Shown: piece after piece, positions 1-6,851 of the stretch
How positions within the stretch are numbered: the first letter of the stretch is position 1
Layout: every line of letters starts with the position of its first letter
Source of the DNA: Georgenia thermotolerans
Lineage (GTDB): Bacteria; Actinomycetota; Actinomycetes; Actinomycetales; Actinomycetaceae
Assembly (NCBI RefSeq): GCF_009193185.1
Contig: NZ_VUKF01000018.1
Location: forward strand, 1-64,000
Direction: 5' to 3'
DNA length: 64,000 nt
Notes under the pieces: generated by a model
Database searches by the model: none
Told to the model about the DNA's origin: nothing
Seen by the model: only the letters and a program-made list of their open reading frames with translations
Made by a program: the position numbers and the translations under genes

Positions 1-1
1 C

Positions 2-256
2 ATCCCCTTCGAGCCCGAGGCCGCGAACCTGTTCTTCCAGCTCGTCTCCGCCCGCTACGAACGCGCGAGCCTGATCGTCACCTCCAACAAGCCCTTCGGC
101 CGCTGGGGCGAGGTCTTCGGCGACGACGTCGTCGCGGCCGCGATGATCGACCGCCTCGTCCACCACGCCGAGGTCATCGCCCTCAAGGGCGACTCCTACC
201 GCCTCAAAGACCGCGACCTCGGCCGCGTCCCCGCGGCCACCACCGACGAACCATGA
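2..256 (+). CDS. istB: IS21 helper ATPase IstB, C-terminal fragment
   Basis: The last 84 residues of an AAA+ transposition helper protein. IstB works with the IstA transposase in choosing the target and activating transposition. The visible part includes the conserved TSNKPFGRWGEVFGDD stretch, followed by AMIDRLVHHAEVI, which are typical of the IstB C-terminus. The Walker motifs would lie upstream of the window edge. The stop codon falls just before the terminal repeats of the element, as expected for istB as the last gene of an IS21 element. Confidence 0.9.
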   Translation: MPFEPEAANLFFQLVSARYERASLIVTSNKPFGRWGEVFGDDVVAAAMIDRLVHHAEVIALKGDSYRLKDRDLGRVPAATTDEP

Positions 257-260
257 CCAT

Positions 261-310
261 CCAGGGGGTCAGTTTTCAGATGCCGCCAGGGGGTCAGTTT
301 TCACATGCCG
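261..310 (+). repeat. Two 25-bp terminal direct repeats of the IS21 element
   Basis: Positions 261-285 and 286-310 are head-to-tail copies that differ by one base (CAGATG versus CACATG). Repeats of this kind at IS21-family ends are thought to be transposase-binding sites. Confidence 0.85.
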
Positions 311-317
311 TTGACAG

Positions 318-1565
318 TACTCCACCTGGGAGGCCTCCCGCAGGGACAAGGCTCCTCGGACACTAGAGGCCGAGCGGGAACGTTATGACTCCCTCATCTC
401 CCCCACATTTGGTAAGTCCGCGCTGGGCCGCATCACCTACGAGGACGTGGTCAGGTGGTCAATCGAGATGAAGGCGTCCAACGGTGAGGTTGCCGGACAG
501 ACCCGCCGCAGGGATGCGGTACGGCTTCTGAAGAGCGTGCTTGATGCTGCGGTGGATTCCGGCCTCATCCTGCGCAACCCCGCTAGGACGAAGTCCGGCA
601 AGACGCCATACATGCCGAGCCGATCCAAGACGAAACCGCACCGGTACCTGAACGACGAGCAAGTGGCACGCCTTGCTGACGTCGCGGGAGACCAGGCGGG
701 TCGGCTCATCCGGATCGCCGCCTACACCGGGCCTCGCTGGGGAGAACTGACAGCCCTAACCGTGTCGGATGTCGACGTGCTACGAGGACGCCTTCACATT
801 CGGCGTGCCTACACGCGCCTTGACAGCGGCCAACTCCTCCTTGGGGACACCAAGACCCACGCCAACCGGTATGTCGTGGTGCCCATCCCCCTGCGGGGCC
901 TCCTTCAGGCACAGCTCGCAGACAAAGGGCCTCACGATCTTTTGTTCTCGCAGGGAGACGGCAAGGCTCTGCGTCGCGAGAACTTCACGAGCCGCCACCT
1001 CAGCACTGCGGTCGAGACGGCAGGCACGGCTGTGAGGACGCTGCAGGCCCTTCTATGCCTCCCTGAACGGCAGCAGACGGGTGTGTACGGTTCCAGCACC
1101 ACGCAGGCCGTCAGGGCGCTCCAGGAGCGCTCAGGCATCCCTGTGACAGGGCTCGTGGATGCAACCACATGGACACACATCGAGCTAGCAGATCGGTCCG
1201 CTCGTTCTGACCTGACTCAGGGTGAGAAGGTCAAGCGCACCAACATGTTCAAGAGGCTACGTAGATGCACCCTCGCGGAGGGGGCCGAAGACTTCGAGCC
1301 ACTCACCTTCCACGACCTCCGGCATACCGCCGCGTCACTCGCCATCCGAGTCGGAGCAACGGTGAAGGCGGTCCAGGAGATGCTCGGGCATGCCTCGGCG
1401 CAGGAGACGCTCAACACCTACGCGGGGTTGTTCCCAGACGAGCAGGATGCTGTTGCCGATCGCCTTGCGGCCAACATCGTGGCGCCCTCTGCCCACTATG
1501 TGCCCACTGGTGACGGACACCAGCATGAGGAGGCACCGACCGAGCGACGCCTACAGGCTGTCTGA
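318..1565 (+). pseudogene. Tyrosine recombinase (integrase), 5' end replaced by IS21; contains an inserted peptidoglycan-binding-like domain
   Basis: The frame is open from the IS terminus (318) to the stop at 1565 and encodes 415 residues without a proper N-terminus. A GTG at 447 could start a 372-residue product. Numbered from there, catalytic residues are R97 (TGPRWGE), H289/R292 (FHDLRHT), H315 (LGHAS) and the nucleophile Y325 (NTYAGLF), so the catalytic domain is complete. The region before 447 reads as an integrase core-binding domain (LISPTFGKSALGRITYEDV). Residues 196-243 (1032-1175) do not belong to the fold: they match the peptidoglycan-binding PGB1 pattern (TGVYGSSTTQAVRALQ, then GLVDATTW). 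The stop lies 17 bp from tRNA-Arg, the usual place for an integrase using the tRNA 3' end as attachment site. G+C is lower than in neighbouring genes. The truncated product may be inactive. Confidence 0.8.
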
Positions 1566-1582
1566 CCTGCGCAAACACTGCG

Positions 1583-1655
1583 TGCCCTCGGGCAGATTCG
1601 AACTGCCGACACCCGCTTTAGGAGAGCGGTGCTCTATCCCCTGAGCTACGAGGGC
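1583..1655 (-). tRNA. tRNA-Arg (anticodon CCT)
   Basis: A 73-nt cloverleaf on the minus strand. The acceptor stem pairs GCCCTCG with CGAGGGC, the D stem GCTC with GAGC, the anticodon stem CCGCT with AGCGG, and the T stem GGCAG with CTGCC with loop TTCGAAT. The anticodon loop CTCCTAA gives CCT, reading AGG codons. The discriminator is A and no CCA is encoded. The 3' half faces the integrase gene, so this tRNA is the probable attachment site of the decayed element. Confidence 0.96.
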
Positions 1656-1782
1656 GGGGACGCACACCAGGGTAGCGGGCGCGACCACGCGCACCGAAAC
1701 GTGCCCCTCCCCCGCCGCAGGTCCCGTGGGCAGCGTTCCCGCCGCGCCGCCGTACGGAGGCAGCGGGGCCGGCCGCGCCGGT

Positions 1783-2304
1783 TCATGTGGCCAGGGCTCC
1801 GGCCACGCGCGCGCCGAGCACCTCGCCCCAGCGCCGGGCCCGGTCGAGCTCGCCGTCGAGCAGCGGGCCGGTGTACCCGTGGACCCAGAAGCTCTCGGCC
1901 GGGCACGCGATCCGCGCCCCGAGGTGGCGCAGCCGCCGCTGCGCGGCGACCGAGGCCCGCCCGGGCACCCGCGGGCTCCTCACGTGGGTGTCGAAGGCGG
2001 CGACGGCGAGGCCGCCCCGCACGGGGGCCGCGGCGTCGAGCCACTCCCGCACCCCGGTGCCGGCGGAGAGCACCGGCCCCTCGCCGCGCGTCGCGGCGTC
2101 CTCGCGGGTCCCGGCCCGGCTGAGCCCGAAGGCGTGCGTGGGCGCGCCGACCACGAGGAGGTCGACGTCGAGGTCCGCGAGCGCCGGCGCCCGGCCCACC
2201 TCGCACAGCTCCACCTCCAGGGACGGGCGCAGGCCCGCGGCGACGGCGCGGGCCACCTCCTGGGTGTTGCCGAACATCGACTCGTAGACGACCAGCGCGC
2301 GCAC
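1783..2304 (-). CDS. Flavodoxin-family protein
   Basis: A 173-residue single-domain flavodoxin. The N-terminal phosphate-binding loop is recognisable as YESMFGNTQEVA right after the first beta strand, and the GAPTHAFGLSR loop fits the second FMN-contact region. No membrane segment or signal peptide is present. It may shuttle electrons or act as an FMN-dependent reductase; the substrate is unknown. It lies 159 bp downstream of the ATPase of the peptide locus on the same strand, so it could be its last member, but the gap is wide enough for independent transcription. It is equally likely to be an unrelated stand-alone flavodoxin. Confidence 0.85.
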   Translation of the reverse strand: MRALVVYESMFGNTQEVARAVAAGLRPSLEVELCEVGRAPALADLDVDLLVVGAPTHAFGLSRAGTREDAATRGEGPVLSAGTGVREWLDAAAPVRGGLAVAAFDTHVRSPRVPGRASVAAQRRLRHLGARIACPAESFWVHGYTGPLLDGELDRARRWGEVLGARVAGALAT

Positions 2305-2463
2305 GGCCGCTCACCCGCTCCCGCTCGTGCGGCGGGCGACCGCCGGCGGGTGCCGGGGCACCGTGCCGCTCCTCCTGCCACCGTGCCGGGCCGGGCCGCC
2401 GGGCGGAAGAGACCGAGGTCCCGGGCCGCCGGCGCGGTGACTTGGTGGACGTCGTCCGCGCGG

Positions 2464-3888
2464 TCAGCGGTTGCCGCGCACCTCGACGAAGTTGTCGGCC
2501 ACGGCCGCCGCGACCCGGTGCAGGGCCTCGCGGGTGGGCCGGCGCAGCTGCTCGACGGCCGTCTGCGCGCCCTTCTCGAGCATCTCGTCCCAGGGCACGC
2601 TCAGCACGTGCGCGCACCGCTTGGTGAAGTGGGCCTCGATCTTCTCCAGCGGCACCCCCACGCCCGGGCGCACCCCGTTGATGACGACGACGGCGCGCTC
2701 GACCAGGTCGCCGTGGCCGTGCTGGTCGAGCCAGTCCAGGGTCAGCGCGGCGGCTCGGGCGCCGTCGAGCGCGGGGCGCAGGACGAGGACGAGCTGGTCC
2801 GCGTCGGCGATGAGGCCCTGGTTGGCGCTGTCGAGGATGCCCGTGCCGGTGTCGAGCAGGATGAGGTTGTAGAAGGCGTCGAGCAGCGTGATGACCCGGT
2901 GGTAGGACGCCCGCGTCAGGGCCAGGGAGATGCGCGGGTCGTCGTCGGAGGCGAGCACCTCCAGCCGCGACTCGGGCGCCTGGGAGGTGTAGCCCTGCAG
3001 GTCCGCGTAGGTGTGGATCCGGTCCAGGTCGCCCAGCACGTCGGTGATGGACCGGTGGGTGGGCCGGGTGTGCCCGCGGGCGAGGCGGTGGGCGAGGTTG
3101 CCCGCGTCGGGGTTGGCGTCCACGGCGATGACCCGGTCGCCGCGCTCGAGGGCGAAGGTGCTGCCCAGCGCCAGGGCCAGGGTGGTCTTGCCGACGCCGC
3201 CCTTGCGGCTCATGACCACCACCCGGCGCGAGCCGGTGATGGGGGCGCGGACCCGCTCGAGGACCTCCAGGTAGCGGCGCTCGGCCGCGCCGGGGCGCGG
3301 GCTGATCCGTCCGCCGGTGAGGACGTGGACGGCGTGCTGCCAGCCGAGGGTGGCGGCCGGCCGCGGCGGCGGGAACATCTCCGCGTCGGTGAAGGCCGCC
3401 GCCGTCAGCGGGAGGGGCAGGCCGGGCAGGTGGTCGGCGTCCGACGGCGCCCTCGCCGGCTCCCGCGCGGGGGCGGTCCGGGCGGGCGCCGGCGCTTCGG
3501 GGGCCTGCTGGGCGGCCGGGGCGATGGGAGGGGGCGCGGCTGCCTCGTCCGCCGGGGGCGCGGGGACGGCCGGTGCGGCCACCTGGTCGACCGGTGGGGC
3601 GGCGGCCGGCGAGGGCACGGTTGCGTCGTCGGCCGGGGGCCCGGGGACAGCTGGTGCGGTCACCTCGTCGGCCGGCGCCGCCGCCGACGGGGCGGGGGCG
3701 GGCGAGGCGGGAGCGGCGGCTGGGGCGGCCGCTCCGACCGAGCCCGAGATGACCCGCCAGCCGTCCCAGCCGCCCTGTCCGGGAGGCAGTGGCCGGGCGG
3801 GTGGGGTCGGGCCGTCCGCCGTCTGTGTCGCGGCGGTGCCGGCGCGGGCGCCGGGAGTGGCGGCATCGCCGGGCCGGGGCTGGACCAT
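2464..3888 (-). CDS. EspI-like MinD/ParA-type ATPase (internal start within the longer frame)
   Basis: Starting at ATG 3888 this gives a 474-residue protein. Residues 1-180 are low-complexity Pro/Ala-rich and include a tandem duplication of about 27 residues (73-99 and 100-126, sharing APAVP-x-PPAD). The C-terminal half is a deviant-Walker ATPase: KGGVGKTT at 229-236, AVDANPDAGNLAHRL following, and LILLDTGTG as the switch region. The sequence before the P-loop (AERRYLEVLERVRAPITGSR) resembles EspI-type ATPases of actinobacterial type VII secretion, as I recall that family, but no EccC, EccD or WXG100 gene is visible nearby. The start is chosen because AAGGAGGT lies just upstream. Its role here is unknown; by analogy it could drive or regulate export of the small peptides. 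Confidence 0.6.
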   Translation of the reverse strand: MVQPRPGDAATPGARAGTAATQTADGPTPPARPLPPGQGGWDGWRVISGSVGAAAPAAAPASPAPAPSAAAPADEVTAPAVPGPPADDATVPSPAAAPPVDQVAAPAVPAPPADEAAAPPPIAPAAQQAPEAPAPARTAPAREPARAPSDADHLPGLPLPLTAAAFTDAEMFPPPRPAATLGWQHAVHVLTGGRISPRPGAAERRYLEVLERVRAPITGSRRVVVMSRKGGVGKTTLALALGSTFALERGDRVIAVDANPDAGNLAHRLARGHTRPTHRSITDVLGDLDRIHTYADLQGYTSQAPESRLEVLASDDDPRISLALTRASYHRVITLLDAFYNLILLDTGTGILDSANQGLIADADQLVLVLRPALDGARAAALTLDWLDQHGHGDLVERAVVVINGVRPGVGVPLEKIEAHFTKRCAHVLSVPWDEMLEKGAQTAVEQLRRPTREALHRVAAAVADNFVEVRGNR

Positions 3889-5277
3889 GATCGACCTCCT
3901 TGTCGTGGTCGCGTGGCGACGCACCTTGGTGATGGGCGCCGGACGCGGGTGGCGGGCGCGCCAGGCCCCGGCCGCGCGCCGCGCGGGGAGCAGCGCCATG
4001 ACCGCGGTGCGCTGGACCACCAGCGCGGCGCCCAGGGCGGGCAGGGCGAGGACCACCATCGCGAAGACCGCCCCGAGGAGCGGCAGGGGTGCGCCGTCGG
4101 CGACGGCCTGCTGCGCCGTCGCCAGGTGGGTGCGCACGGCGTCGAGCGCCACCCGCACGATCTCGGGCAGGTTCCACACCAGCACGGCGAGCCCGAGGGC
4201 CAGCGTCGGCACGACGACGAGGACCCAGGTCGTGACGAGCCGGCGGGCGCGCGGGCGCAGCTCGGCGACGCGCGGGTGGGCCGGCCGCCCGGGCACCAGG
4301 CTGCGCATCACCGGGCCGACCCGCGAGAACAGGTCGGGCACCCCGGCGAGGTCGGCGAGGACGTAGTAGCCGTCGAAGCGCAGGGTGGGGATGAGCTGCT
4401 GGACCATCTGGAAGTGCGTGATGAGGATGTAGAGCACCAGCACCTGGGGCCCGCCGAGCAGGTAGGCGGCGCCGGCGGCCAGCAGCCCCCAGACGTTGAA
4501 GTACAGGCCCCCGAGGTCGGTGCGCAGCCGGCCCGCCCGGTCCAGCCGGTAGGAGTCCGTGACGTCGGTGTAGAAGGCGGGGAAGACCAGGTAGACCCCG
4601 GCCCCGATCCGGCCGGGCGTGGCGCCGCCGTACCGGCACGCTGTCGCGTGACCGAGCTCGTGGAAGAAGATGCCCACGGCGGTGAGCAGGTACAGCGCGG
4701 CGATCAGCCCCGGCGTGGCGAGCGTGGTGGCCAGCGCCGCGAGCGCGTCGCTGCGCACGAACAGCAGGACGTCCATCACGACCAGCGCGGCGAGCGCCAG
4801 CACGACGACGGGCGGCCAGAACAGCGGCGACAGCGTCCCGGCGGCGAACCGGACCGCACCGGCGGGCAGCAGCGTCAGCTTGGCGCGCAGCGCGAGCAGC
4901 GGCGTCGCGCGCGGGGCCGGCCGGGCGGCGGGGGCGGCGGCGTCGGTGACCAGCCCGACGGGCGCGAGCTTGGTCGTCACGAGGCGGTCGAGCCCCTCGA
5001 CGCTGAGGCGACGACCGAAGGCGGCGCTGACGACGTCGGCGGCCTCGGCGGGGCTGCGGTCGGCGGAGAGCGCCATGAGCACGAGGTGGACGAGCTCGGA
5101 GACCTGGACCACCTGGCCGTCGCCGCGGCGCACCAGGAACGCCGGCGCGGTCAGCCCGGAGTCCTGGACCTGCCCGAGCGACTCCACGCCGTCGGCCCGG
5201 CGCCACCGGCGCGAGCCGGCGGCGGCGTCGTCGGCCGTGACCGGCGGGGCGTCCGGCCCGCGGGTCTGCGTCGACAT
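2464..5277 (-). CDS. PqqD-like RRE / M50 membrane metalloprotease, frame continuous with an EspI-like ATPase
   Basis: The frame is open for 937 residues from ATG 5277, which has a GAGGGGG ribosome-binding site. Residues about 35-110 look like a PqqD-type RiPP recognition element (LVRRGDGQVVQVSELVHLV, ending LAPVGLV). The next part is a polytopic site-2-protease (M50): HELGH at 206-210 in a membrane helix, and a second metal-ligand motif RFDGYYVL with D302. More hydrophobic segments lie near 155-175, 185-205, 260-290, 345-370 and 400-425. After residue 463 the frame runs straight into the ATPase described separately, with no stop. An internal ribosome-binding site exists, so the cell may make a fusion, a separate ATPase, or both. 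By family, the protease would cut small peptides at the membrane and the RRE would bind their leader. The two peptide genes at 5366 and 5603 are the obvious substrates. Confidence 0.75.
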   Translation of the reverse strand: MSTQTRGPDAPPVTADDAAAGSRRWRRADGVESLGQVQDSGLTAPAFLVRRGDGQVVQVSELVHLVLMALSADRSPAEAADVVSAAFGRRLSVEGLDRLVTTKLAPVGLVTDAAAPAARPAPRATPLLALRAKLTLLPAGAVRFAAGTLSPLFWPPVVVLALAALVVMDVLLFVRSDALAALATTLATPGLIAALYLLTAVGIFFHELGHATACRYGGATPGRIGAGVYLVFPAFYTDVTDSYRLDRAGRLRTDLGGLYFNVWGLLAAGAAYLLGGPQVLVLYILITHFQMVQQLIPTLRFDGYYVLADLAGVPDLFSRVGPVMRSLVPGRPAHPRVAELRPRARRLVTTWVLVVVPTLALGLAVLVWNLPEIVRVALDAVRTHLATAQQAVADGAPLPLLGAVFAMVVLALPALGAALVVQRTAVMALLPARRAAGAWRARHPRPAPITKVRRHATTTRRSIMVQPRPGDAATPGARAGTAATQTADGPTPPARPLPPGQGGWDGWRVISGSVGAAAPAAAPASPAPAPSAAAPADEVTAPAVPGPPADDATVPSPAAAPPVDQVAAPAVPAPPADEAAAPPPIAPAAQQAPEAPAPARTAPAREPARAPSDADHLPGLPLPLTAAAFTDAEMFPPPRPAATLGWQHAVHVLTGGRISPRPGAAERRYLEVLERVRAPITGSRRVVVMSRKGGVGKTTLALALGSTFALERGDRVIAVDANPDAGNLAHRLARGHTRPTHRSITDVLGDLDRIHTYADLQGYTSQAPESRLEVLASDDDPRISLALTRASYHRVITLLDAFYNLILLDTGTGILDSANQGLIADADQLVLVLRPALDGARAAALTLDWLDQHGHGDLVERAVVVINGVRPGVGVPLEKIEAHFTKRCAHVLSVPWDEMLEKGAQTAVEQLRRPTREALHRVAAAVADNFVEVRGNR
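3895..3901 (-). promoter_or_regulatory. Strong internal ribosome-binding site before the ATPase start
   Basis: On the minus strand AAGGAGG precedes ATG 3888 by six bases, although the protease frame is still open here. Such a perfect Shine-Dalgarno sequence inside a reading frame argues for separate translation of the ATPase. Confidence 0.6.
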
Positions 5278-5365
5278 CCCGTTCCCCCCTCGTTGCGGGA
5301 AGCCGCCGCCCGGCGGGCACGCCAGCGCGCGTGGCGGACCCACCGGGCGGCGGACCGGCCGGCGC

Positions 5366-5566
5366 CTAGTGGTGCTGCCAGGTGCCGATCCACTGCTGGG
5401 CGTTCGCCGCGGCCACCGAGTGGTCGGAGAACGCGTTGATGGCGATCGCCATGTTGACCCCGATGACGGGCGCAACGTTGATGTTGAGCCAGAGGGTCTC
5501 CCGCGCGGGGAGGACCTCCACCGCCTGGTCGTCGAGCTCGGGGTCCAGGATCACGTGATCTGTCAT
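5366..5566 (-). CDS. Small peptide B (66 aa), putative RiPP-type precursor
   Basis: A 66-residue peptide paralogous to the product at 5603. The N-terminal part is acidic and carries VEVLPARETL. A hydrophobic middle follows (VAPVIGVNMAIAINAF), then the conserved C-terminus AAANAQQWIG followed by TWQHH. There is no cysteine, so lanthionine or disulfide chemistry is excluded. ATG 5566 is chosen because AAAGGTGAG lies at the right distance; a GTG two codons upstream is possible. The gene sits 36 bp after peptide A and 88 bp before the RRE-protease gene. The LPxRETL segment shared with peptide A would be the natural leader recognised by the RRE, but this is inference. I know no characterised family for it. 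Confidence 0.75.
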   Translation of the reverse strand: MTDHVILDPELDDQAVEVLPARETLWLNINVAPVIGVNMAIAINAFSDHSVAAANAQQWIGTWQHH

Positions 5567-5602
5567 GACCACTCACCTTTCGCAGAGGTCAGGTCGTGCA
5601 GG

Positions 5603-5800
5603 TCAGTGCTGGTTCACGCCGATCCACTGCTGGGCGTTGGCGGCGGCGATGGAGTCCTTCGTGAAGAAGTTCACCGCCGTGGCCGAGTTGTGAGCGAACA
5701 CCGCCGAGAAGTTGTTGTTCTTGAAGTAGAACAGCGTCTCCCGTTCCGGCAGCAGCTCCACGTCCTGGCCCTCGATCTCGCTGATGGTCAGCTCGCGCAT
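5603..5800 (-). CDS. Small peptide A (65 aa), putative RiPP-type precursor
   Basis: A 65-residue peptide with a strong ribosome-binding site (GAGGGGGGTGA) before ATG 5800. It shares VELLPERETL and the C-terminal AAANAQQWIG with peptide B but differs between them: its middle is rich in Asn and Phe (FYFKNNNFSAVFAHNSA) where B is aliphatic. The pairing of constant ends with a divergent middle and the small size are typical of multi-component precursor peptides. It contains no cysteine. It is the first gene of the minus-strand operon that continues into peptide B and the RRE-protease. The asparagine codons make it locally less G+C-rich than its neighbours. Function is unknown; a secreted signal, bacteriocin or modified peptide are all possible. 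Confidence 0.75.
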   Translation of the reverse strand: MRELTISEIEGQDVELLPERETLFYFKNNNFSAVFAHNSATAVNFFTKDSIAAANAQQWIGVNQH

Positions 5801-5861
5801 CTTTGTCACCCCCCCTCGTGATTTCCGACCCGTGACGAACGTGCCCAGTGAGCCGGGTGCC

Positions 5862-5890
5862 CTGTTACTGGCGCGTGACAGGTCCGTCAC
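5862..5890 (-). promoter_or_regulatory. Possible promoter of the small-peptide operon
   Basis: Read on the minus strand, GTGACG (5890-5885) and TAACAG (5867-5862) are 17 bp apart, giving a start about 55 bases before peptide A. The divergent intergenic region (5801-6073) also holds GTGAC-N6-GTCAC over the -35 element and a doubled CCCGATCCG near 5938-5955, either of which could bind the divergent regulator. Confidence 0.35.
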
Positions 5891-6073
5891 CGCGCCCGCA
5901 CCACCGGCGGGCGCTCGCGCCAGGACAGCGTTTCGCCCGATCCGCCCGATCCGCGATTTCATCCTTGACGGTGGAGTGACAGGTGGGGATCGTGATGCTT
6001 GTCGCCCCGGTCGGCGACAGGTGAGGCCGGGCGGCGCAGGCCGCGAAGTCGGGTCGAGGGGGACGCACCGACG

Positions 6074-6838
6074 ATGGACAGCGACGCGATCGCGACCACC
6101 GCGCCACGCTGGTCGCTGCGGCTCTTCGACGGGTGGCAGCTGCGGTGCGGGGACGCCGCGGTCGTGGTGGCCTACCGCGAGCGCCGCCTGCTCAGCCTGC
6201 TGGCGCTGCAGGGCGAGCGGCCCCGGGCGCACCTGGCGGGGCTGCTGTGGCCGGAGAGCGAGGAGGGGCGGGCGCACGGGAACCTCCGCGCCGCCGTCTG
6301 GCGCATCCAGCACCTGCTCGACGGGGTCCTCGAGGAGTCCCAGGGGATGATGGCGCTGGCCCCGGGGGTCCACGTGGACGTGCACGACCTGCGCGGGGTC
6401 GCCCACCAGGTCACCGCCGGCCAGGACCCGCCGGACACCGCGCGGGCGCTGCAGGTGCTGCGGCGCGGCACCCTGCTGCCGGGGTGGTACGACGACTGGG
6501 CGCTGGAGGAGCGCGAGCAGCTCCACCAGCTGCGGCTGCGGGCCCTCGAGGCGCTGGCGGACCGCCTCCTGGACCACGACGAGCTGCACGGGGCCCTGCA
6601 GGCCGCGATGGGGGCGGTCCAGCTCGAGCCGTTGCGCGAGAGCGCCCACCGCGCGCTCATCCGCGTCCACCTCAAGGACGGCAACCACGTCGAGGCGGTG
6701 CGGGTCTACCGGGCGTTCAAAGAGCGGCTGAGCGAGGAGCTCGGCATCTCCGTCTCGCACCAGATCGTCGATCTCATCCGGCCGCTGCAGGCGGTGCACC
6801 CCCGCAACGACCTCCCGCCGCCGGACGCGGTCCCGTGA
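6074..6838 (+). CDS. SARP-family (BTAD domain) transcriptional activator
   Basis: A 254-residue protein with the two-part layout of Streptomyces-antibiotic-regulatory-protein activators. Residues about 12-105 form an OmpR-like winged helix (LRLFDGWQLRCG at the start, RGERPRAHLAGLLWPES-like core, then NLRAAVWRIQHLL). Residues about 115-245 form the all-helical bacterial transcriptional activation domain (LLPGWYDDWALEEREQL, HRALIRVHLKDGN, YRAFKERLSEELG). There is no ATPase or sensor domain, so it is a small DnrI/RedD-type SARP. SARPs normally switch on nearby peptide or antibiotic genes. It is divergent from the small-peptide operon with 273 bp between, making it the likely activator of that operon. 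ATG 6074 is preferred over longer starts because a GAGGGGG stretch precedes it. Confidence 0.85.
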   Translation: MDSDAIATTAPRWSLRLFDGWQLRCGDAAVVVAYRERRLLSLLALQGERPRAHLAGLLWPESEEGRAHGNLRAAVWRIQHLLDGVLEESQGMMALAPGVHVDVHDLRGVAHQVTAGQDPPDTARALQVLRRGTLLPGWYDDWALEEREQLHQLRLRALEALADRLLDHDELHGALQAAMGAVQLEPLRESAHRALIRVHLKDGNHVEAVRVYRAFKERLSEELGISVSHQIVDLIRPLQAVHPRNDLPPPDAVP

Positions 6839-6851
6839 GAGGCCGCCACGC

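Larger units (their letters stand above)
1..316 (+). mobile_element. Right end of an IS21-family insertion sequence
   Basis: This stretch holds the tail of an istB gene, then two near-identical 25-bp direct repeats, and ends in a TTGACA-type terminus at about 316. Multiple terminal repeats followed by a CA end are the usual architecture of IS21-family ends. Immediately after the terminus an integrase reading frame is open without a start codon, so the element appears to have inserted into that gene. The left part of the element lies outside the window, so its length, its left end and any target duplication cannot be seen. Confidence 0.85.

Noticed and set aside
1656-1782. Terminator or remnant gene between tRNA-Arg and the flavodoxin gene
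   Set aside because: Short G+C-rich gap without clear stem-loop or frame; nothing can be supported.
1646-5439. Very long open frames on both strands over the peptide locus (more than 1200 codons)
   Set aside because: They are antisense or shifted shadows caused by the extreme G+C content. Arg/Gly/Ala-rich sequence without domains, no ribosome-binding sites; the real genes in the same stretch have clear motifs.
5366-5800. W-x-G near the end of the small peptides (QQWIG) as a hint of WXG100 type VII secretion substrates
   Set aside because: The peptides are only about 65 residues, the motif is at the C-terminus instead of the middle hairpin, and helical pattern is lacking. The EspI-like ATPase makes it tempting but it is not supported.
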